Positions 51,068 through 57,912 of a DNA stretch of 57,912 nucleotides are shown here, in pieces. The DNA lies in contig NZ_AKIV01000143.1 of assembly GCF_000282655.1 (NCBI RefSeq), positions 1 to 57,912 on the forward strand. The letters run 5' to 3'. Each line of letters opens with the position of its first letter. The stretch's first letter is position 1. The notes under the pieces were generated by a model. It worked only from the letters and a program-made list of their open reading frames with translations, was not told the origin of the DNA and did no database searches. The position numbers were made by a program, and so were the translations under genes. Source of the DNA: Polaromonas sp. CF318 (GTDB taxonomy: Bacteria; Pseudomonadota; Gammaproteobacteria; Burkholderiales; Burkholderiaceae_C).

Positions 51068-51825
51068 GGTCTTGTCTCCGTGTTGAGGCTGTCGTGAAAG
51101 GTGGTGAAACCGTCGACCGGCTCGCGCCCGGTCACCAGCGAGTTTTCGATGCGGCTGGGGTCGGCGTAACCCAGGCTCATGCCGCAGACAAACATCTGCT
51201 GATCAGGAATGGCCAGCTCCCTGCTGATGACGCGGTGAAAGGGCGTGAAGGCCGCCTGCGGGCAGGTGTCAAGCCCGCGTGCGCGCGCGGCGACCATGAC
51301 GCTTTGCAAAAACATGCCGTAGTCGATCAGGCTGCCCCGCCCCATGCCCCGGTCCACGGTGAACATCAGCCCGACCGGAGCGCCAAAGAAACGGTAGTTG
51401 CGGCCGTGCTGGGCGTGCATGCGCTCCTTGTCGGTTTTCTGGATGCCGAGCAGGCCGTACAGGTCCCAGCCCACTTTTCGCCGCCTGTCGATATAGGGCG
51501 AAACCCATTCGCGTGGGTAGTAGTCGTAGGGCTCGTCGAGCTGGGCCGCCAGCGGCGGGTCGTCATACACGCGCAGTACCGCTTCACTGAGGCGCTGCTT
51601 CGCGTCGCCCATGAGCACGTGCACATGCCAGGGTTGCGTATTGACCCCGGAGGCGCAATACCGCGCCACGTCCAGAATGGCCTCCACCTCGGCGCGCGAC
51701 ACCGGTGTCGGGAGGAAGGCGCGCGTGGCGCGGCGACTCACCAGTGCCCAGTCGACGGCGCTTTGCAGCACCTCGGTCGGGAGGCTGGGCGGTGAGGCCA
51801 TCCGGCTGCTGGTATCCCTGTTCAT
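51064..51825 (-). CDS. Nitroreductase-family flavoprotein
   Basis: A 253-residue FMN-dependent oxidoreductase. SRRATRAFLPTPVSRAEVEAIL and ASGVNTQPWHVHVL are the N-terminal FMN-binding motifs, and GLDTCPQAAF and CGMSLGYADP are near the C terminus. Members reduce nitroaromatics, quinones or enones. GGAAG lies 7 bases before the ATG at 51825; the frame extends upstream into the promoter. The four-base overlap with the acyl-CoA ligase gene suggests one pathway, for example reduction of an unsaturated or aromatic acid before or after CoA activation. Confidence 0.9.
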   Translation of the reverse strand: MNRDTSSRMASPPSLPTEVLQSAVDWALVSRRATRAFLPTPVSRAEVEAILDVARYCASGVNTQPWHVHVLMGDAKQRLSEAVLRVYDDPPLAAQLDEPYDYYPREWVSPYIDRRRKVGWDLYGLLGIQKTDKERMHAQHGRNYRFFGAPVGLMFTVDRGMGRGSLIDYGMFLQSVMVAARARGLDTCPQAAFTPFHRVISRELAIPDQQMFVCGMSLGYADPSRIENSLVTGREPVDGFTTFHDSLNTETRP

Positions 51826-51963
51826 GTTCGTCTTCCAGGCAAAAGAAAAATTGTCGAAGAAGCGCGGCGGTATGAATGTTCTCCAGACGACATTTGGCGG
51901 GGCGGCCATTGCTGGTTAGTATTGCCATCCTTACTTCGTCAAACTTGCCAGGGGTCCCACGAC

Positions 51964-52668
51964 ATGAACGCTCACCAGGCAGAGCCGCGCGGAAAACTGC
52001 TGGAATTTCTTGCTTCGTCGCCCTGGTGCAAGGGCTTGACCCAGGACCAGTTCGATCGCGTCTGCGGCGACGCCGTGAGCCGCGGCTTCACGGCCGGAGC
52101 GACGGTGTGCCTTCGCGAATCACCGTCCGAGCACTGGCTGGCCGTCGTGGACGGCCTGGTCAAGGTCGACACGGTGTCGGCCGACGGCCGGGCCACGACC
52201 TTTGCCGGCGTTCCCGGCGGCGCCTGGTTCGGCGAAGGCGCGGTGCTCAAGGGCGAACCGCGCCCCTATGCCGTGGTCGCGATCCGCGACAGCACGGTGG
52301 CGTTTGTGCCGCGCGCCACTTTTCTCTGGCTGCTGGACAACAGCCATTCCTTCAGCCGCTGGCTGATAGACCAGCTCAACGCCCGCCTGGGCTACTACGT
52401 GGCGCTGGTCGAAGGCCTGCGCCTGGGGGATGTGAACACCCGGGTCGCCTACTGCCTGGCCGAACTCTTCAACCCGCAGCTGTATCCGAACACGCAGCTG
52501 CGCATAGACATTTCCCAGGAAGAAATAGGCCGGTTGACCGGCATGGTGAGGCAGACCGCTTACCGCGCCCTGCACGAACTTGAAAACGCCGGCCTGATCC
52601 GGGTGCAATACGGATCGATCGAAGTGATGGACCTTGAAGGGCTCAAGAAATTCGCGCTAGGGGCATAA
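51964..52668 (+). CDS. Crp/Fnr-family transcriptional regulator
   Basis: A 234-residue regulator with a beta-roll sensor domain (about residues 35-140; GATVCLRESPSEHWLAVVDG) and a C-terminal winged helix (ISQEEIGRLTGMVRQTAYRALHELENAGLI). No Fnr-type Cys cluster is present at the N terminus. AGGGG lies upstream of the ATG at 51964. It is divergent from the nitroreductase/acyl-CoA ligase operon, its most likely target. It is only distantly similar to the other Crp/Fnr protein at 39771. Confidence 0.88.
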   Translation: MNAHQAEPRGKLLEFLASSPWCKGLTQDQFDRVCGDAVSRGFTAGATVCLRESPSEHWLAVVDGLVKVDTVSADGRATTFAGVPGGAWFGEGAVLKGEPRPYAVVAIRDSTVAFVPRATFLWLLDNSHSFSRWLIDQLNARLGYYVALVEGLRLGDVNTRVAYCLAELFNPQLYPNTQLRIDISQEEIGRLTGMVRQTAYRALHELENAGLIRVQYGSIEVMDLEGLKKFALGA

Positions 52669-52677
52669 AGCGCGGGC

Positions 52678-53601
52678 TCAGGCGGCCGCGCCCTTCTCAT
52701 GAATGCCGGAGCGGCGCGAGAAATCGCAGCTCGCGATCGCCAGCTGGACCACCCTGTCCATCGCGGGGCTGAAGTTGTCGCTGTGGTAGACCGCGCTGTA
52801 GACCATGGGCGGCGGCATGGGGTCGCTGCGCACGATGCGCAGCAGGCCCTTGTCGATGTCCGGCTGCATGTACTCCAGGGCCATCTGGCTGATGCCGAAT
52901 CCGCTGATGGTGAGCTCCCTGAGCACCGTGGTGCTGTTGGTGGCGAACACCTTGTTGAACTTGAAGCCGTGCTGCGCCAGCCAGGCTTCGTAGAACTTGT
53001 TTTTTGCCGCGCCGGTTGACTGCTCCAGCACCGGGTAGAGCGCGAACTCCTCGGGCTTGAGGGCGCGCCTGGGCATCTTGAGGCTGGGGCTGGCCATCCA
53101 GAGGTCCTCGACCTGCGCCACTTTCACCGTGGTGAACTGCTTGCCCCAGTAGACGCCGGGCATGATGGCCAGGTCGATCTTGTGCGACTCCAGGCTCTGG
53201 AACAAATGCAGGCCCGCGTCGACCACGGGCTCGAGGATGAGCTTGGGGTGCAGCTCCTGCAAGCGCTTGATGAAGCCCGTGAGCCAGGTCAGCGCGATCA
53301 GCTCGGTCACGCCGATGCGGAAAGTGCCTTCCAGGGTCTGGTCCACGCTCAGCTCGGTTTCTATGCGCAGCCTCAGCCTCAGCGTCTCCTCGGCCAGCGG
53401 CAACAGGCGGCGCCCCACCGGCGTGAGCTCCAGCCCTTTGGACTTGCGGTGCAGCACGGGCGCGCCCAGCACGTCCTCCAGTTCCGCCAGGCGCTTGGAG
53501 ATCGCCGACTGCGTGGTGTGAAGCTTCACGGCCGCGGCGCTGAAGCTCTGCAGCCTGGCGCTGAAGAAAAAGGCCTCTAGCTGTTTGAAGGTCAGGTTCA
53601 T
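52678..53601 (-). CDS. LysR-type transcriptional regulator
   Basis: A 307-residue LysR regulator: winged helix at the N terminus (MNLTFKQLEAFFFSARLQSFSAAA, TTQSAISKRLAELEDVLG) and an effector domain (GTFRIGVTELIALTWLTGFI; ISGFGISQMALEYM). The ATG at 53601 gives the standard start; a long open frame upstream overlaps the promoter and the divergent aminotransferase gene and is not real. It ends 9 bases after the convergent Crp/Fnr stop. Probably controls the aminotransferase 53744-54949. Confidence 0.9.
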   Translation of the reverse strand: MNLTFKQLEAFFFSARLQSFSAAAVKLHTTQSAISKRLAELEDVLGAPVLHRKSKGLELTPVGRRLLPLAEETLRLRLRIETELSVDQTLEGTFRIGVTELIALTWLTGFIKRLQELHPKLILEPVVDAGLHLFQSLESHKIDLAIMPGVYWGKQFTTVKVAQVEDLWMASPSLKMPRRALKPEEFALYPVLEQSTGAAKNKFYEAWLAQHGFKFNKVFATNSTTVLRELTISGFGISQMALEYMQPDIDKGLLRIVRSDPMPPPMVYSAVYHSDNFSPAMDRVVQLAIASCDFSRRSGIHEKGAAA

Positions 53602-53743
53602 TCCCCGCCACTGTAGCGCACGGGGGAGCGCCAGGAAAAAAAGGAATAGCTGCCTGCGCCGAATACTCGTTTGGCGATTTGCCGGCCCTGCCGGAAACTT
53701 GGTCGCAACGCAACCGGCACGACTTTTTTTCTTCTTCCTTCCC

Positions 53744-54949
53744 ATGATCCAACTCGCCAGCCGCCTCAACCGCATCAAACCCTCGCCCAGCTCCATGGCG
53801 GGCCAGCGCGCCCGCGAGCTGCGCGCCCAGGGGCGAGACATCGTCGGCCTGACGGCCGGCGAACCGGATTTTGAAACGCCGCAGCACATCAAGGAAGCCG
53901 CCACACGCGCCATGGCCGAGGGCAAGACGCGCTACACCGACGTGGGCGGCACGCCCGAGCTGCGGGAGGCGGTGTCGCGCAAGTTCAAGCTTGAAAACGG
54001 CCTGGACTACGGCGCGAGCGAGATCATTGTCGGCACCGGCGCCAAGCAGGTGATCTTCAACGCGCTGATGTGCACGCTGGAGGCCGGCGATGAAGTCATC
54101 GTGCCCGCGCCTTACTGGGTGTCCTATCCCGACATCGCGCTGCTGGCCGACGGCGTGCCGGTGTTTGTGGACTGCCACGAAGTCAAGGGCTTCAAGCTGC
54201 AGCCCGAAAGCCTGGAACGCGCGATCACGCCGAAGACGCGCTGGCTGGTGCTCAACTCGCCGAACAATCCCAGCGGCGCCGCCTACACGCGGGATGAGCT
54301 CGTGGCGCTGGCGCAGGTGCTGCATCGGCACCCGCATGTCTGGGTCATGACCGACGACATCTACGAGCACCTGATTTACGACGGCCGCGAGTTCGCCACG
54401 CTGGCGCAGGCCGCGCCCGAGCTGAAGGACCGCACGCTGACCATCAACGGTGTCTCCAAGGCCTATGCGATGACGGGCTGGCGGATCGGCTACGGGGCAG
54501 GGCCGGCCGCGCTCATCAAGGCCATGGTCAAGCTGCAATCGCAAAGCACCTCGGGCGCAAGCTCCATAGGCCAGGCCGCGGCGGTGGCCGCGCTGACGGG
54601 CCCGCAGGATTTCATCGCCCGGAACCGGGATGTGTTCCAGCAGCGCCGCGACACCGTGGTGGCCGCGCTCAACCAGGTGGACGGCATACGCTGCCTTGCG
54701 CCCGAAGGCGCTTTTTATGTGTTTGCTTCCTGCGCGGCGCTGTTCGGCCTGCGCAGGCCGGGCGGCGCCGTCATCGAATCCAGCGACGACTGGATCATGC
54801 ATTTGCTCGATGCGCAAAACCTGGCGGCCCTGCAGGGCAGCGCCTACGGTGTGCCCACGCATTTCCGGCTGTCGTTTGCCGCCAGCACCGAACACCTGCT
54901 CGAGGGCTGCCGCCGCATCGCGCAGGCCCGCGAGCAGCTGGGCCGCTGA
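53744..54949 (+). CDS. Class I aminotransferase (aspartate/aromatic type)
   Basis: A 401-residue PLP enzyme of the fold I, subgroup I-gamma type. PLP lysine is Lys239 in NGVSKAYAMTGWRIGY; LTAGEPDFETP, YTDVGGTPELREAV and NSPNNPSG are conserved. It transfers an amino group between aspartate or related amino acids and 2-oxoglutarate. Start 53744 agrees with the MIQLASRL opening of the family; an upstream frame overlaps the LysR gene. The next genes, a Bug receptor and RraA, lie 57 bases downstream on the same strand and may be cotranscribed. Confidence 0.9.
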   Translation: MIQLASRLNRIKPSPSSMAGQRARELRAQGRDIVGLTAGEPDFETPQHIKEAATRAMAEGKTRYTDVGGTPELREAVSRKFKLENGLDYGASEIIVGTGAKQVIFNALMCTLEAGDEVIVPAPYWVSYPDIALLADGVPVFVDCHEVKGFKLQPESLERAITPKTRWLVLNSPNNPSGAAYTRDELVALAQVLHRHPHVWVMTDDIYEHLIYDGREFATLAQAAPELKDRTLTINGVSKAYAMTGWRIGYGAGPAALIKAMVKLQSQSTSGASSIGQAAAVAALTGPQDFIARNRDVFQQRRDTVVAALNQVDGIRCLAPEGAFYVFASCAALFGLRRPGGAVIESSDDWIMHLLDAQNLAALQGSAYGVPTHFRLSFAASTEHLLEGCRRIAQAREQLGR

Positions 54950-55005
54950 GCGGCGCTCCGTTTGCCCCTTCCGACTTTCCCCGCCACCCCCTGAATGGAC
55001 GCTTT

Positions 55006-55986
55006 ATGACTCTACGCACACTCCTGAAGATGATGCCCCTGCTCGCCGCCATGGCGTCGCTGGGCAGCGCCGGTGCCCTGGCCTCGGATGTTTTTCCGAG
55101 CAAACCGGTCCGCATCCTGGTCGGCTTTTCGCCGGGCGGCTCCAATGACATCGTGGCCCGCCTGATCGCGCCCAAGCTGTCGGAAGCGCTGGGCCAGCAG
55201 GTGCTGATCGACAACAAGCCCGGCGCGGGTGGCAATATCGCCGCATCCACCATGCTCAGCGCGCCGGCGGACGGCCACACGCTCATGATGTGCACCACCG
55301 GCACCTTGTCGATCCAGCCGCATTTGATCAAGGCGCCTTTCAACTCCGAGACCGACCTGCTGCCCGTCACCCAGATCGCCAACGCGCCCTATCTGCTGCT
55401 GGTGAATGCCGCGCTGCCGGTCAAGGACGTGAAGGAACTGGTGGCCTACGCCAAGGCCAAACCGGGCGTCATCAACTTCGCGTCCTCGGGCAACGGCACG
55501 GGCGGCCACCTGGCCGGCGAGATGCTCAAGGCGCGCGCCGGCATCGACATCGTCCACGTCGCCTACAAGGGCACGGGCCAGGCCATGACCGACCTGCTGG
55601 CCGGCCAGGTGTCCATGATCTTCGACCAGCCGGTGAGCTCCATGTCGTATGCCCAGTCCGGCAAGCTGCGCATCCTGGCCGTGGCCAGCCCGCGCCGCCT
55701 GCCGGCGCTGCCCGACGTGCCCACCGTGGCCGAGGCCGGCATTCCCGCCTTCGACCCCGTCACCTGGACCGGGCTGTGCGCCGCCAAGGGCACGCCGGCC
55801 GCCGCGATCGAGCGTGTGCAGCGCGAGGTCGCCAAGGTGCTGGCGATGCCCGAGATTTCCAGACGCCTGGTCCAGGACGGCCTGGAGCCGGTCGGCAGCA
55901 CGCCGCAGAAGTTCCGCGAGTTCCTGGTTGCCGACAAGCGCAAATGGGGCGGCGTGATCAAAGAAGCCAACATCAAGGTGGAGTGA
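55006..55986 (+). CDS. Bug-family (TTT) periplasmic solute receptor
   Basis: A 326-residue Bug receptor with a signal peptide ending at about residue 26 (GALASD). Motifs: ILVGFSPGGSNDIVARL, DNKPGAGGNIAAS, ADGHTLMM and HVAYKGTGQAMTDLL. The stop is 2 bases before the RraA start, so the two are cotranscribed. Orphan receptor, since no TctA/TctB gene is seen. The partner suggests a 4-hydroxy-2-oxo acid or a related carboxylate as ligand, which is inference. Confidence 0.92.
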   Translation: MTLRTLLKMMPLLAAMASLGSAGALASDVFPSKPVRILVGFSPGGSNDIVARLIAPKLSEALGQQVLIDNKPGAGGNIAASTMLSAPADGHTLMMCTTGTLSIQPHLIKAPFNSETDLLPVTQIANAPYLLLVNAALPVKDVKELVAYAKAKPGVINFASSGNGTGGHLAGEMLKARAGIDIVHVAYKGTGQAMTDLLAGQVSMIFDQPVSSMSYAQSGKLRILAVASPRRLPALPDVPTVAEAGIPAFDPVTWTGLCAAKGTPAAAIERVQREVAKVLAMPEISRRLVQDGLEPVGSTPQKFREFLVADKRKWGGVIKEANIKVE

Positions 55987-55988
55987 CC

Positions 55989-56681
55989 ATGAGCGCCACC
56001 CCCAAGCCCGACATCATCCGCGGCTTCGAGCGCCTGCCGGCCGAGCTGGTCGCCGGCGCGGCGCGTTTCCAGCCCGCCATCCTGGCCGACGTGGCCGGCC
56101 GGCGCGGCGCCCTGCACGGCCGCATCACGGCGCTGCACCCGTCCATGAAGTGCGCCGGCACGGCCGTCACCGTCGAGGTGCGGCCCGGCGACAACCTGAT
56201 GATCCATGCCGCGATGGCGCTGGCCCAACCCGGCGACGTGCTGGTGGTGGACGCCAAGGGCGACCAGACCAGCGCCCTGATGGGCGAGATCATGGTCAGC
56301 GCCTGCCGCAAGCTGGGGCTGGCGGGCGTGGTCATCGACGGCGCGGTGCGCGACAGCCTGGAGCTGCGCGAGATGGGTTTCCCGGTGTTCTCGGTGGGCA
56401 CCAACCCGAACGGCCCGACCAAGAACATCGCGGGGCGCATCAACCATCCCGTCAGCGCGGGCGGCGTGACGGTGCGGCCCGGTGATTTTGTGACGGCCGA
56501 CGCGGACGGCGTGGTGGTCGTGGAGCGCGAGCGCATCGCGGCACTGCTGCCGCTGGCGGAGAAGAAAGTCGCTGACGAGGCCAAGCGCATCGCCGGCATC
56601 GCGCAAGGCCAGACCAGCGCGCCCTGGCTGGACGCGGCGCTGCGCGGCGCCGGTGTGCTGCGCGAGGGCGAGACGCTGTAG
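55989..56681 (+). CDS. RraA-family aldolase/decarboxylase-like protein
   Basis: A 230-residue RraA-fold protein with the enzymatic motif G-x20-R-D: GEIMVSACRKLGLAGVVIDGAVRDSLEL contains the Gly-Glu/Asp loop and Arg-Asp pair used by 4-hydroxy-4-methyl-2-oxoglutarate and 4-carboxy-4-hydroxy-2-oxoadipate aldolases for Mg2+ and pyruvate binding. So an aldolase or oxaloacetate-decarboxylase activity is likely, more so than for the paralogue at 40503. It is in one operon with the Bug receptor. It converges on the CorA-type gene with a hairpin at the junction. Confidence 0.9.
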   Translation: MSATPKPDIIRGFERLPAELVAGAARFQPAILADVAGRRGALHGRITALHPSMKCAGTAVTVEVRPGDNLMIHAAMALAQPGDVLVVDAKGDQTSALMGEIMVSACRKLGLAGVVIDGAVRDSLELREMGFPVFSVGTNPNGPTKNIAGRINHPVSAGGVTVRPGDFVTADADGVVVVERERIAALLPLAEKKVADEAKRIAGIAQGQTSAPWLDAALRGAGVLREGETL

Positions 56682-56698
56682 GGCCGCTTCGCGGACCT
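56680..56698. terminator. Hairpin between convergent genes
   Basis: AGG-g-CCGC-TTC-GCGG-a-CCT: a stem of seven pairs with one internal mismatch and a three-base loop, covering the 15-base gap between the RraA and CorA-type genes and touching both stop codons. No T-tract. Candidate bidirectional terminator. Confidence 0.4.
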
Positions 56699-57704
56699 AC
56701 TGCTTTTGCCGGTAGACGTACCAGGCCGCGAAGCCGGTGAAAACGCCGATGATGGCGACGATCACCATGAAGCCGTGCGGAGAGTCCGCCAGCGGGACGC
56801 CGCCCACGTTCATGCCCAGCAGGCCGGCCACGATGTTGATGGGCAGGGCCAGCACCGTCACCATGGTCAGGACGAAGACGCTGCGGTTGGTTTCCTCGCT
56901 GACCTGCGCGGCGATCTCTTCCTGCAGCAGCTTGATGCGTTCCTTGAGCTCCGACAGGTCGCGTATGGTCAATGAAAACTCCTCGGTGGCCTGGCGCAGC
57001 TCTTCGAGGTCGCCTTCGCTGACCCAGGGCGGCGGCAGGCGCAGCAGTCGGAAGAGGGCGCCGGGCTCGGGTGCCAGCAGGCGCTGCAGCCGCACCAACA
57101 CACGCCGCAGCTTGCCCAGGTCGGCGCGGCGGTTGTGCAGCCGGCCCACCAGGAATTTGTCTTCCACCACGTCGACCTGCACCGTCGCATCGCGCACGAT
57201 GCGCACCAGCACGTCGCCCTGCTCGCGTAGCAGGTGGTTGAGGAAGGACACCGAGGAGGCCAGCGGTTTTTTGCCGTTCTTCACCGCGTCGCGCAGCCGG
57301 TCTATGGAGCGCAGCGGGTGCGAGCGCGCGCTCAGCGCCATGTGCGGCCCCACGTTCAGCCACAGGCTGGCCATCTCGGCCGGGTCGAAGGCGAACTCAT
57401 AAGCCACGTCGTTGACCACGGCGATCAAGGTGTCGTGGGCATCCTCGATGCGCGTGGAGCGCGAGCCCTCGTGCAGCGCCTCGAAAAACTCCGGCACCGG
57501 GTTCAGGTGCTTGCGTATGCTGGCCTCCGCCGCCGCGTCGCTCAGGTTGAAGTGCAGCCAGACAAAATCTGATTTGCCCTTGGGCGCGTCGCTCTTGAGC
57601 CAGGCCGCCGCCTCCAGCAAATCCACAGGCACGCCGGGCGCGCCGTTTTCAAAGCGGTAACCGCAGAGCAGGCCGGTCTTGTCGGCGCCGTAGGTGATGT
57701 CCAT
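56697..57704 (-). CDS. CorA/ZntB-family divalent cation transporter
   Basis: A 335-residue inner membrane transporter. A large cytoplasmic N-terminal domain is followed by two C-terminal transmembrane helices (about residues 272-297 and 308-330). The pore signature GMN is present in LLGMNVGGVPL; in the ZntB branch the following residues are NxGGxP, as here, whereas CorA proper has GMNFxxMP. Mg2+ or Zn2+ transport is therefore possible, with the ZntB type favoured. It stands alone, with 208 bases of gap on its upstream side. Confidence 0.88.
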   Translation of the reverse strand: MDITYGADKTGLLCGYRFENGAPGVPVDLLEAAAWLKSDAPKGKSDFVWLHFNLSDAAAEASIRKHLNPVPEFFEALHEGSRSTRIEDAHDTLIAVVNDVAYEFAFDPAEMASLWLNVGPHMALSARSHPLRSIDRLRDAVKNGKKPLASSVSFLNHLLREQGDVLVRIVRDATVQVDVVEDKFLVGRLHNRRADLGKLRRVLVRLQRLLAPEPGALFRLLRLPPPWVSEGDLEELRQATEEFSLTIRDLSELKERIKLLQEEIAAQVSEETNRSVFVLTMVTVLALPINIVAGLLGMNVGGVPLADSPHGFMVIVAIIGVFTGFAAWYVYRQKQ

Positions 57705-57846
57705 TCAGGGGAGTGAGTCAGCTGTTACGCGGGAGCGGGAGCGAGGCGGGAAGGGAGCAGCTTTTTGAAGAGGTCCCACAGTGTGCTGGCTGTTCATGAC
57801 GGTTCGGTGACAACTGCCGGCTGCTTTATTCCGCTGACGGGTCTTC

Positions 57847-57908
57847 ATCTGCGTCAATCTGCGTCATCTGCGGATGAATTCAAATCAATATCCACAGATC
57901 TCGCAGAT
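57847..57908. repeat. Short tandem and inverted ATCTGCG repeats
   Basis: ATCTGCGTCA (57847-57856), ATCTGCGTC (57857-57865) and ATCTGCGG (57866-57873) in direct tandem, followed by the inverted copy CGCAGAT at 57902-57908. The single strand could fold into a hairpin. It resembles a REP-type intergenic element cut by the window end. The rest of 57705-57846 holds no recognisable gene. Confidence 0.55.
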
Positions 57909-57912
57909 TTAC

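Noticed and set aside
52697..54895. 732-codon open frame on the minus strand
   Set aside because: It crosses the LysR gene and the divergent aminotransferase gene, both with strong family motifs. The translation is Gly/Arg/Ala-rich and lacks structure.
57847..57908. CRISPR-like short repeats
   Set aside because: Units are 8-10 bases without unique spacers of constant length, and no cas genes are present.

Overview
The window is chromosomal-type DNA from a Burkholderiales bacterium, most likely a Comamonadaceae member related to Polaromonas, Variovorax or Rhodoferax. This rests on the very high GC of most of the sequence, four Bug-type (tripartite tricarboxylate, TTT) solute receptors without their membrane partners, many LysR and GntR regulators next to single catabolic operons, and typical class III CoA-transferase, RraA and lactonase genes. 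Genus is inference. No tRNA, rRNA, CRISPR array, transposase or integrase was seen.

Layout. (1) 1-9548, GC-rich: the 3' part of a triheme cytochrome c, a CaiB/BaiF CoA-transferase with a divergent LysR, a serine hydrolase lipoprotein with a divergent AraC regulator, a RidA protein with a divergent LysR, a small helical protein, an exported intradiol dioxygenase, and an OmpR-type response regulator. (2) 9690-17421: a tightly packed type IV secretion operon virB1-B2-B3-B4-B6-B9-B10-B11. No virB5, virB7, virB8 or virD4 is visible. A histidine kinase with a Pro/Gly/Ala-rich sensor insert follows at once (17487-19580), so the response regulator and the kinase bracket the secretion genes. A PhoB-like direct repeat lies in the divergent promoter between regulator and virB1. 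(3) 19597-43910, clearly lower in GC: a catabolic island. A leftward operon encodes an Asp/Glu-racemase-like protein, an isopropylmalate/tartrate-dehydrogenase-type enzyme, a 3-oxo-tetronate-type kinase, a class II aldolase-fold decarboxylase homologue and an aldehyde dehydrogenase. A rightward block encodes a Bug receptor, a complete ABC importer, a second Bug receptor and an amidohydrolase. Then come a third Bug receptor with a beta-propeller lactonase, and, divergently, an aconitase-family enzyme, a GntR regulator and a signal-peptide-less solute-binding protein. The two GntR regulators are paralogues with two winged-helix domains each and sit near the two ends. A Crp/Fnr regulator, an acetoacetate-decarboxylase/RraA pair, a branched-chain aminotransferase and an Lrp/AsnC regulator follow. 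(4) 44048-57912, GC-rich again: an enoyl-CoA hydratase/GST/2-hydroxychromene-2-carboxylate isomerase operon, an SgcJ-like secreted protein, a second two-component system, an acyl-CoA ligase/nitroreductase operon divergent from a Crp/Fnr regulator, a LysR/aminotransferase pair, a Bug receptor/RraA pair, and a CorA/ZntB-type transporter.

How it may work together. The most unusual unit is the island. Its gene set suggests uptake of an organic acid or its lactone (Bug and ABC receptors), lactone opening (beta-propeller lactonase and/or amidohydrolase), isomerisation by an aconitase homologue, oxidation with possible beta-decarboxylation by an IPMDH-type enzyme, phosphorylation by a DUF1537 kinase, cleavage or decarboxylation by the class II aldolase-fold enzyme, and oxidation of an aldehyde. 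The canonical OtnK/OtnC pathway uses an LtnD-type dehydrogenase and the isomerase OtnI, and neither is present. Several enzymes also lack family-defining active-site residues: the aldolase-fold protein lacks the usual Glu and the third metal His, the aldehyde dehydrogenase lacks the general-base Glu, and the IPMDH homologue lacks the NAD-selecting Asp. This points to an undescribed substrate. The secretion system with its bracketing two-component pair is the second candidate for a new system.
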